Source: Euglena gracilis (lineage: Eukaryota; Euglenozoa; Euglenophyceae; Euglenales; Euglenaceae). Taken from it: a DNA stretch of 25,647 bases. The translations under genes were made by a program, and so were the position numbers. Each line of letters begins with the position of its first letter. The first letter of the stretch is position 1. Below, in pieces: positions 8,998 to 19,698 of this stretch. The DNA lies in the NCBI GenBank assembly GCA_900893395.1, contig CAAHFI010776939.1:1-25647 (forward strand), in the 5' to 3' direction. The notes below the pieces were generated by a model. That model saw only the letters and a list, made by a program, of their open reading frames with translations, had not been told where the DNA came from and searched no databases.

Positions 8998-9098
8998 AGA
9001 TCCTATTAGGATCTCCTAATGGGTGCCCCTTCTCTCTCCACAGGTGGTATTCTTTATATTATTTATTTTCCCTTTCTTCCTCGGACTTATATAGTCCG
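8998..9098. repeat. Two further hairpins near the right end of U1
   Basis: AGATCC (8998-9003) pairs with GGATCT (9009-9014) around TATTA. CGGACT (9082-9087) pairs with AGTCCG (9093-9098) around TATAT. In U2 the second hairpin (21138-21155) has the loop TATTAT, one base longer, while both arms are unchanged. Confidence 0.65.
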
Positions 9099-11377
9099 TT
9101 ATCCTTTCCCATCCTCTCTCTGTGCTTTGCTTCTCGGGAAGTTGGGAAAAGGGTTTTTCGTTACTCTGATTTTCTCTTCCTAAGTAGGTCCGCACCAAGG
9201 CGAAAGCGAGGCTTTTTGGGGAAAAGGGAAGATCAGACGTACATCGCGAAATCGCGATCGGAATCATGATTACCATGATTTCCGTCGCATTTCCCGCGAA
9301 AATTTTTCAGATGCGCGTCCGATCTGAATCGCGGAAATCGCGATCGGAATCATGATTACCATGATTTCCGTCGCATTTCCCGCGAAAATTTTTCAGATCG
9401 CGAATGTCGCGATCTGAATCGCGGAAATCGCGATCGGAATCATGATTACCATGATTTCCGTCGCATTTCCCGCGAAAATTTTTCAGATTCGCGAATGTCG
9501 CGATCTGAATCGCGGAAATCGCGATCGGAATCATGATTACCATGATTTCCGTCGCATTTCCCGCGAAAATTTTTCAGATCGCGAATGTCGCGATCTGAAT
9601 CGCGGAAATCGCGATCGGAATCATGATTACCATGATTTCCGTCGCATTTCCGCGAAAATTTTTCAGATTCGCGAATGTCGCGATCTGAATCGCGGAAATC
9701 GCGATCGGAATCATGATTACCATGATTTCCGTCGCATTTCCCGCGAAAATTTTTCAGATCGCGAATGTCGCGATCTGAATCGCGGAAATCGCGATCGGAA
9801 TCATGATTACCATGATTTCCGTCGCATTTCCCGCGAAAATTTTTCAGATCGCGAATGTCGCGATCTGAATCGCGGAAATCGCGATCGGAATCATGATTAC
9901 CATGATTTCCGTCGCATTTCCCGCGAAAATTTTTCAGATCGCGAATGTCGCGATCTGAATCGCGGAAATCGCGATCGGAATCATGATTACCATGATTTCC
10001 GTCGCATTTCCCGCGAAAATTTTTCAGATCGCGAATGTCGCGATCTGAATCGCGGAAATCGCGATCGGAATCATGATTACCATGATTTCCGTCGCATTTC
10101 CCGCGAAAATTTTTCAGATCCGCGAATGTCGCGATCTGAATCGCGGAAATCGCGATCGGAATCATGATTACCATGATTTCCGTCGCATTTCCCGCGAAAA
10201 TTTTTCAGATTCGCGAATGTCGCGATCTGAATCGCGGAAATCGCGATCGGAATCATGATTACCATGATTTCCGTCGCATTTCCCGCGAAAATTTTTCAGA
10301 TCGCGAATGTCGCGATCTGAATCGCGGAAATCGCGATCGGAATCATGATTACCATGATTTCCGTCGCATTTCCCGCGAAAATTTTTCAGATCGCGAATGT
10401 CGCGATCTGAATCGCGGAAATCGCGATCGGAATCATGATTACCATGATTTCCGTCGCATTTCCCGCGAAAATTTTTCAGATCGCGAATGTCGCGATCTGA
10501 ATCGCGGAAATCGCGATCGGAATCATGATTACCATGATTTCCGTCGCATTTCCCGCGAAAATTTTTCAGATCGCGAATGTCGCGATCTGAATCGCGGAAA
10601 TCGCGATCGGAATCATGATTACCATGATTTCCGTCGCATTTCCCGCGAAAATTTTTCAGATCGCGAATGTCGCGATCTGAATCGCGGAAATCGCGATCGG
10701 AATCATGATTACCATGATTTCCGTCGCATTTCCCGCGAAAATTTTTCAGATCGCGAATGTCGCGATCTGAATCGCGGAAATCGCGATCGGAATCATGATT
10801 ACCATGATTTCCGTCGCATTTCCCGCGAAAATTTTTCAGATCGCGAATGTCGCGATCTGAATCGCGGAAATCGCGATCGGAATCATGATTACCATGATTT
10901 CCGTCGCATTTCCCGCGAAAATTTTTCAGATCCGAATGTCGCGATCTGAATCGCGGAAATCGCGATCGGAATCATGATTACCATGATTTCCGTCGCATTT
11001 CCCGCGAAAATTTTTCAGATCCGCGAATGTCGCGATCTGAATCGCGGAAATCGCGATCGGAATCATGATTACCATGATTTCCGTCGCATTTCCCGCGAAA
11101 ATTTTTCAGATCGCGAATGTCGCGATCTGAATCGCGGAAATCGCGATCGGAATCATGATTACCATGATTTCCGTCGCATTTCCCGCGAAAATTTTTCAGA
11201 TCGCGAATGTCGCGATCTGAATCGCGGAAATCGCGATCGGAATCATGATTACCATGATTTCCGTCGCATTTCCCGCGAAAATTTTTCAGATCCGCGAATG
11301 TCGCGATCTGAATCGCGGAAATCGCGATCGGAATCATGATTACCATGATTTCCGTCGCATTTCCCGCGAAAATTTTT

Positions 11378-12999
11378 CAGATCCGCGAATGTCGCGATCT
11401 GAATCGCGGAAATCGCGATCGGAATCATGATTACCATGATTTCCGTCGCATTTCCCGCGAAAATTTTTCAGATCGCGAATGTCGCGATCTGAATCGCGGA
11501 AATCGCGATCGGAATCATGATTACCATGATTTCCGTCGCATTTCCCGCGAAAATTTTTCAGATCGCGAATGTCGCGATCTGAATCGCGGAAATCGCGATC
11601 GGAATCATGATTACCATGATTTCCGTCGCATTTCCCGCGAAAATTTTTCAGATCGCGAATGTCGCGATCTGAATCGCGGAAATCGCGATCGGAATCATGA
11701 TTACCATGATTTCCGTCGCATTTCCCGCGAAAATTTTTCAGATCGCGAATGTCGCGATCTGAATCGCGGAAATCGCGATCGGAATCATGATTACCATGAT
11801 TTCCGTCGCATTTCCCGCGAAAATTTTTCAGATCGCGAATGTCGCGATCTGAATCGCGGAAATCGCGATCGGAATCATGATTACCATGATTTCCGTCGCA
11901 TTTCCCGCGAAAATTTTTCAGATCGCGAATGTCGCGATCTGAATCGCGGAAATCGCGATCGGAATCATGATTACCATGATTTCCGTCGCATTTCCCGCGA
12001 AAATTTTTCAGATCGCGAATGTCGCGATCTGAATCGCGGAAATCGCGATCGGAATCATGATTACCATGATTTCCGTCGCATTTCCCGCGAAAATTTTTCA
12101 GATCGCGAATGTCGCGATCTGAATCGCGGAAATCGCGATCGGAATCATGATTACCATGATTTCCGTCGCATTTCCCGCGAAAATTTTTCAGATCCGCGAA
12201 TGTCGCGATCTGAATCGCGGAAATCGCGATCGGAATCATGATTACCATGATTTCCGTCGCATTTCCCGCGAAAATTTTTCAGATCGCGAATGTCGCGATC
12301 TGAATCGCGGAAATCGCGATCGGAATCATGATTACCATGATTTCCGTCGCATTTCCCGCGAAAATTTTTCAGATCGCGAATGTCGCGATCTGAATCGCGG
12401 AAATCGCGATCGGAATCATGATTACCATGATTTCCGTCGCATTTCCCGCGAAAATTTTTCAGATCGCGAATGTCGCGATCTGAATCGCGGAAATCGCGAT
12501 CGGAATCATGATTACCATGATTTCCGTCGCATTTCCCGCGAAAATTTTTCAGATCGCGAATGTCGCGATCTGAATCGCGGAAATCGCGATCGGAATCATG
12601 ATTACCATGATTTCCGTCGCATTTCCCGCGAAAATTTTTCAGATCGCGAATGTCGCGATCTGAATCGCGGAAATCGCGATCGGAATCATGATTACCATGA
12701 TTTCCGTCGCATTTCCCGCGAAAATTTTTCAGATCGCGAATGTCGCGATCTGAATCGCGGAAATCGCGATCGGAATCATGATTACCATGATTTCCGTCGC
12801 ATTTCCCGCGAAAATTTTTCAGATCGCGAATGTCGCGATCTGAATCGCGGAAATCGCGATCGGAATCATGATTACCATGATTTCCGTCGCATTTCCCGCG
12901 AAAATTTTTCAGATCGCGAATGTCGCGATCTGAATCGCGGAAATCGCGATCGGAATCATGATTACCATGATTTCCGTCGCATTTCCCGCGAAAATTTTT
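11378..12999. repeat. Tandem duplication of an 811-bp, nine-unit block
   Basis: A C-form unit followed by eight basic units (11378-12188) is repeated at once as a C-form unit plus eight basic units (12189-12999). Both blocks are 91+8x90 = 811 bp. The next unit is T-form (13000). Unequal exchange or block amplification explains this. Confidence 0.8.
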
Positions 13000-13811
13000 C
13001 AGATTCGCGAATGTCGCGATCTGAATCGCGGAAATCGCGATCGGAATCATGATTACCATGATTTCCGTCGCATTTCCCGCGAAAATTTTTCAGATCGCGA
13101 ATGTCGCGATCTGAATCGCGGAAATCGCGATCGGAATCATGATTACCATGATTTCCGTCGCATTTCCCGCGAAAATTTTTCAGATCCGCGAATGTCGCGA
13201 TCTGAATCGCGGAAATCGCGATCGGAATCATGATTACCATGATTTCCGTCGCATTTCCCGCGAAAATTTTTCAGATCGCGAATGTCGCGATCTGAATCGC
13301 GGAAATCGCGATCGGAATCATGATTACCATGATTTCCGTCGCATTTCCCGCGAAAATTTTTCAGATCGCGAATGTCGCGATCTGAATCGCGGAAATCGCG
13401 ATCGGAATCATGATTACCATGATTTCCGTCGCATTTCCCGCGAAAATTTTTCAGATCGCGAATGTCGCGATCTGAATCGCGGAAATCGCGATCGGAATCA
13501 TGATTACCATGATTTCCGTCGCATTTCCCGCGAAAATTTTTCAGATCGCGAATGTCGCGATCTGAATCGCGGAAATCGCGATCGGAATCATGATTACCAT
13601 GATTTCCGTCGCATTTCCCGCGAAAATTTTTCAGATCGCGAATGTCGCGATCTGAATCGCGGAAATCGCGATCGGAATCATGATTACCATGATTTCCGTC
13701 GCATTTCCCGCGAAAATTTTTCAGATCGCGAATGTCGCGATCTGAATCGCGGAAATCGCGATCGGAATCATGATTACCATGATTTCCGTCGCATTTCCCG
13801 CGAAAATTTTT

Positions 13812-16800
13812 CAGATCCGCGAATGTCGCGATCTGAATCGCGGAAATCGCGATCGGAATCATGATTACCATGATTTCCGTCGCATTTCCCGCGAAAATTT
13901 TTCAGATCGCGAATGTCGCGATCTGAATCGCGGAAATCGCGATCGGAATCATGATTACCATGATTTCCGTCGCATTTCCCGCGAAAATTTTTCAGATCGC
14001 GAATGTCGCGATCTGAATCGCGGAAATCGCGATCGGAATCATGATTACCATGATTTCCGTCGCATTTCCCGCGAAAATTTTTCAGATCGCGAATGTCGCG
14101 ATCTGAATCGCGGAAATCGCGATCGGAATCATGATTACCATGATTTCCGTCGCATTTCCCGCGAAAATTTTTCAGATCGCGAATGTCGCGATCTGAATCG
14201 CGGAAATCGCGATCGGAATCATGATTACCATGATTTCCGTCGCATTTCCCGCGAAAATTTTTCAGATCGCGAATGTCGCGATCTGAATCGCGGAAATCGC
14301 GATCGGAATCATGATTACCATGATTTCCGTCGCATTTCCCGCGAAAATTTTTCAGATCGCGAATGTCGCGATCTGAATCGCGGAAATCGCGATCGGAATC
14401 ATGATTACCATGATTTCCGTCGCATTTCCCGCGAAAATTTTTCAGATCGCGAATGTCGCGATCTGAATCGCGGAAATCGCGATCGGAATCATGATTACCA
14501 TGATTTCCGTCGCATTTCCCGCGAAAATTTTTCAGATCGCGAATGTCGCGATCTGAATCGCGGAAATCGCGATCGGAATCATGATTACCATGATTTCCGT
14601 CGCATTTCCCGCGAAAATTTTTCAGATCGCGAATGTCGCGATCTGAATCGCGGAAATCGCGATCGGAATCATGATTACCATGATTTCCGTCGCATTTCCC
14701 GCGAAAATTTTTCAGATCGCGAATGTCGCGATCTGAATCGCGGAAATCGCGATCGGAATCATGATTACCATGATTTCCGTCGCATTTCCCGCGAAAATTT
14801 TTCAGATCGCGAATGTCGCGATCTGAATCGCGGAAATCGCGATCGGAATCATGATTACCATGATTTCCGTCGCATTTCCCGCGAAAATTTTTCAGATCGC
14901 GAATGTCGCGATCTGAATCGCGGAAATCGCGATCGGAATCATGATTACCATGATTTCCGTCGCATTTCCCGCGAAAATTTTTCAGATCGCGAATGTCGCG
15001 ATCTGAATCGCGGAAATCGCGATCGGAATCATGATTACCATGATTTCCGTCGCATTTCCCGCGAAAATTTTTCAGATCGCGAATGTCGCGATCTGAATCG
15101 CGGAAATCGCGATCGGAATCATGATTACCATGATTTCCGTCGCATTTCCCGCGAAAATTTTTCAGATCGCGAATGTCGCGATCTGAATCGCGGAAATCGC
15201 GATCGGAATCATGATTACCATGATTTCCGTCGCATTTCCCGCGAAAATTTTTCAGATCCGCGAATGTCGCGATCTGAATCGCGGAAATCGCGATCGGAAT
15301 CATGATTACCATGATTTCCGTCGCATTTCCCGCGAAAATTTTTCAGATCGCGAATGTCGCGATCTGAATCGCGGAAATCGCGATCGGAATCATGATTACC
15401 ATGATTTCCGTCGCATTTCCCGCGAAAATTTTTCAGATCGCGAATGTCGCGATCTGAATCGCGGAAATCGCGATCGGAATCATGATTACCATGATTTCCG
15501 TCGCATTTCCCGCGAAAATTTTTCAGATCGCGAATGTCGCGATCTGAATCGCGGAAATCGCGATCGGAATCATGATTACCATGATTTCCGTCGCATTTCC
15601 CGCGAAAATTTTTCAGATCCGCGAATGTCGCGATCTGAATCGCGGAAATCGCGATCGGAATCATGATTACCATGATTTCCGTCGCATTTCCCGCGAAAAT
15701 TTTTCAGATCGCGAATGTCGCGATCTGAATCGCGGAAATCGCGATCGGAATCATGATTACCATGATTTCCGTCGCATTTCCCGCGAAAATTTTTCAGATC
15801 CGCGAATGTCGCGATCTGAATCGCGGAAATCGCGATCGGAATCATGATTACCATGATTTCCGTCGCATTTCCCGCGAAAATTTTTCAGATCGCGAATGTC
15901 GCGATCTGAATCGCGGAAATCGCGATCGGAATCATGATTACCATGATTTCCGTCGCATTTCCCGCGAAAATTTTTCAGATCGCGAATGTCGCGATCTGAA
16001 TCGCGGAAATCGCGATCGGAATCATGATTACCATGATTTCCGTCGCATTTCCCGCGAAAATTTTTCAGATCGCGAATGTCGCGATCTGAATCGCGGAAAT
16101 CGCGATCGGAATCATGATTACCATGATTTCCGTCGCATTTCCCGCGAAAATTTTTCAGATCGCGAATGTCGCGATCTGAATCGCGGAAATCGCGATCGGA
16201 ATCATGATTACCATGATTTCCGTCGCATTTCCCGCGAAAATTTTTCAGATCGCGAATGTCGCGATCTGAATCGCGGAAATCGCGATCGGAATCATGATTA
16301 CCATGATTTCCGTCGCATTTCCCGCGAAAATTTTTCAGATCGCGAATGTCGCGATCTGAATCGCGGAAATCGCGATCGGAATCATGATTACCATGATTTC
16401 CGTCGCATTTCCCGCGAAAATTTTTCAGATCGCGAATGTCGCGATCTGAATCGCGGAAATCGCGATCGGAATCATGATTACCATGATTTCCGTCGCATTT
16501 CCCGCGAAAATTTTTCAGATCGCGAATGTCGCGATCTGAATCGCGGAAATCGCGATCGGAATCATGATTACCATGATTTCCGTCGCATTTCCCGCGAAAA
16601 TTTTTCAGATCGCGAATGTCGCGATCTGAATCGCGGAAATCGCGATCGGAATCATGATTACCATGATTTCCGTCGCATTTCCCGCGAAAATTTTTCAGAT
16701 CGCGAATGTCGCGATCTGAATCGCGGAAATCGCGATCGGAATCATGATTACCATGATTTCCGTCGCATTTCCCGCGAAAATTTTTCAGATCGCGAATGTC

Positions 16801-17596
16801 GCGATCTGAATCGCGGAAATCGCGATCGGAATCATGATTACCATGATTTCCGTCGCATTTCCCGCGAAAATTTTTCAGATCGCGAATGTCGCGATCTGAA
16901 TCGCGGAAATCGCGATCGGAATCATGATTACCATGATTTCCGTCGCATTTCCCGCGAAAATTTTTCAGATCGCGAATGTCGCGATCTGAATCGCGGAAAT
17001 CGCGATCGGAATCATGATTACCATGATTTCCGTCGCATTTCCCGCGAAAATTTTTCAGATCGCGAATGTCGCGATCTGAATCGCGGAAATCGCGATCGGA
17101 ATCATGATTACCATGATTTCCGTCGCATTTCCCGCGAAAATTTTTCAGATCGCGAATGTCGCGATCTGAATCGCGGAAATCGCGATCGGAATCATGATTA
17201 CCATGATTTCCGTCGCATTTCCCGCGAAAATTTTTCAGATCCGCGAATGTCGCGATCTGAATCGCGGAAATCGCGATCGGAATCATGATTACCATGATTT
17301 CCGTCGCATTTCCCGCGAAAATTTTTCAGATCGCGAATGTCGCGATCTGAATCGCGGAAATCGCGATCGGAATCATGATTACCATGATTTCCGTCGCATT
17401 TCCCGCGAAAATTTTTCAGATCGCGAATGTCGCGATCTGAATCGCGGAAATCGCGATCGGAATCATGATTACCATGATTTCCGTCGCATTTCCCGCGAAA
17501 ATTTTTCAGATCGCGAATGTCGCGATCTGAATCGCGGAAATCGCGATCGGAATCATGATTACCATGATTTCCGTCGCATTTCCCGCGAAAATTTTT
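13812..17596. repeat. Block of at least 1.8 kb duplicated 1,983 bp apart in array B
   Basis: C-form units start at 13812, 15253, 15614, 15795 and 17236, giving spacings of 1441, 361, 181 and 1441 bp, then 361 bp to the T-form unit at 17597. The order C+15 basic, C+3 basic thus occurs twice, at 13812-15613 and 15795-17596, separated by C+1 basic. The two copies look identical. This is a large, very recent rearrangement inside the array. Confidence 0.85.
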
Positions 17597-19583
17597 CAGA
17601 TTCGCGAATGTCGCGATCTGAATCGCGGAAATCGCGATCGGAATCATGATTACCATGATTTCCGTCGCATTTCCCGCGAAAATTTTTCAGATCGCGAATG
17701 TCGCGATCTGAATCGCGGAAATCGCGATCGGAATCATGATTACCATGATTTCCGTCGCATTTCCCGCGAAAATTTTTCAGATCGCGAATGTCGCGATCTG
17801 AATCGCGGAAATCGCGATCGGAATCATGATTACCATGATTTCCGTCGCATTTCCCGCGAAAATTTTTCAGATCGCGAATGTCGCGATCTGAATCGCGGAA
17901 ATCGCGATCGGAATCATGATTACCATGATTTCCGTCGCATTTCCCGCGAAAATTTTTCAGATCGCGAATGTCGCGATCTGAATCGCGGAAATCGCGATCG
18001 GAATCATGATTACCATGATTTCCGTCGCATTTCCCGCGAAAATTTTTCAGATCGCGAATGTCGCGATCTGAATCGCGGAAATCGCGATCGGAATCATGAT
18101 TACCATGATTTCCGTCGCATTTCCCGCGAAAATTTTTCAGATCGCGAATGTCGCGATCTGAATCGCGGAAATCGCGATCGGAATCATGATTACCATGATT
18201 TCCGTCGCATTTCCCGCGAAAATTTTTCAGATTCGCGAATGTCGCGATCTGAATCGCGGAAATCGCGATCGGAATCATGATTACCATGATTTCCGTCGCA
18301 TTTCCCGCGAAAATTTTTCAGATCGCGAATGTCGCGATCTGAATCGCGGAAATCGCGATCGGAATCATGATTACCATGATTTCCGTCGCATTTCCCGCGA
18401 AAATTTTTCAGATTCGCGAATGTCGCGATCTGAATCGCGGAAATCGCGATCGGAATCATGATTACCATGATTTCCGTCGCATTTCCCGCGAAAATTTTTC
18501 AGATCGCGAATGTCGCGATCTGAATCGCGGAAATCGCGATCGGAATCATGATTACCATGATTTCCGTCGCATTTCCCGCGAAAATTTTTCAGATCGCGAA
18601 TGTCGCGATCTGAATCGCGGAAATCGCGATCGGAATCATGATTACCATGATTTCCGTCGCATTTCCCGCGAAAATTTTTCAGATTCGCGAATGTCGCGAT
18701 CTGAATCGCGGAAATCGCGATCGGAATCATGATTACCATGATTTCCGTCGCATTTCCCGCGAAAATTTTTCAGATCGCGAATGTCGCGATCTGAATCGCG
18801 GAAATCGCGATCGGAATCATGATTACCATGATTTCCGTCGCATTTCCCGCGAAAATTTTTCAGATCGCGAATGTCGCGATCTGAATCGCGGAAATCGCGA
18901 TCGGAATCATGATTACCATGATTTCCGTCGCATTTCCCGCGAAAATTTTTCAGATCGCGAATGTCGCGATCTGAATCGCGGAAATCGCGATCGGAATCAT
19001 GATTACCATGATTTCCGTCGCATTTCCCGCGAAAATTTTTCAGATCGCGAATGTCGCGATCTGAATCGCGGAAATCGCGATCGGAATCATGATTACCATG
19101 ATTTCCGTCGCATTTCCCGCGAAAATTTTTCAGATTCGCGAATGTCGCGATCTGAATCGCGGAAATCGCGATCGGAATCATGATTACCATGATTTCCGTC
19201 GCATTTCCCGCGAAAATTTTTCAGATTCGCGAATGTCGCGATCTGAATCGCGGAAATCGCGATCGGAATCATGATTACCATGATTTCCGTCGCATTTCCC
19301 GCGAAAATTTTTCAGATTCGCGAATGTCGCGATCTGAATCGCGGAAATCGCGATCGGAATCATGATTACCATGATTTCCGTCGCATTTCCCGCGAAAATT
19401 TTTCAGATTCGCGAATGTCGCGATCTGAATCGCGGAAATCGCGATCGGAATCATGATTACCATGATTTCCGTCGCATTTCCGCGAAAATTTTTCAGATTC
19501 GCGAATGTCGCGATCTGAATCGCGAAATCGCGATCGGAATCATGATTACCATGATTTCCGTCGCATTTCCCGCGAAAATTTTT

Positions 19584-19698
19584 CAGAATCGCGAAATCGC
19601 GATCGGAATCATGATTACCATGATTTCCGTCAGATTTCTGGCTAATTTCGTTTAGATACGGAATATGCGATGAAAAAACGATGGGAATCATGATTGAT
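19584..19698. repeat. Decayed satellite copies at the left edge of spacer U2
   Basis: This matches the transition zone before U1 but has lost several short blocks relative to it, including most of a GATCTGAGTCGCGG stretch and the ATAACCATGATTT stretch. The U core to the right is identical in both copies, so change is concentrated at this array edge. Confidence 0.75.

Larger units (their letters stand above)
7644..9243. repeat. Spacer U1: 1.6-kb segment duplicated as U2
   Basis: A unique-looking segment between arrays A and B, matching 19699-21300. By eye there are no substitutions. The only differences found are six one-base length changes, nearly all in homopolymer runs and all in the right half. 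Contents in order are an open frame of unknown meaning (to 8026), a run of short hairpins (8118-8237), a triple CCCCTCT repeat (8295-8315), a pyrimidine tract near 8355-8380, a TATA-rich spot (8706-8720) and further hairpins (8998-9014, 9082-9098). The right end GACGTACA joins array B in mid-unit. I could not assign it to a known element family; a piece of a mobile element or a satellite-associated spacer are both possible. Confidence 0.9.
9244..19583. repeat. Satellite array B, 90-bp unit, about 112 regular copies
   Basis: Same unit and orientation as array A. It starts in mid-unit at the U1 junction; the first two copies (9244-9393) are irregular, with ATGCGCGTCCGATCTG replacing the first dyad of the unit. 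Regular units, counted from CAG, run from 9394 to 19493 (112 units): about 89 basic, 12 with extra T and 11 with extra C. C-form units occupy only 10115-17236, while T-form units cluster at both ends (9484-10206 and 17597-19404) with one at 13000. Single-base losses are confined to rare units (those starting at 9575, 10927 and 19404). The last regular-looking copies are followed by decayed ones before U2. Confidence 0.97.

Noticed and set aside
8516-9019. Plus-strand open frame in the right half of U1
   Set aside because: No domain; the frame differs in U2 because of single-base run-length changes, as expected for non-coding DNA.
3750-19456. Long repeat-protein genes on either strand through the 90-bp arrays
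   Set aside because: They are open only because the period is a multiple of three, they occur in both directions at once, and they start and stop at the one-base unit variants.
3690-19583. CRISPR array
   Set aside because: Units abut directly, there are no unique spacers between repeats, and no cas-like gene is present.
3690-19583. CENP-B box in the 90-bp unit
   Set aside because: The dyads are 17 bp but do not match the known CENP-B box sequence; only the length agrees.
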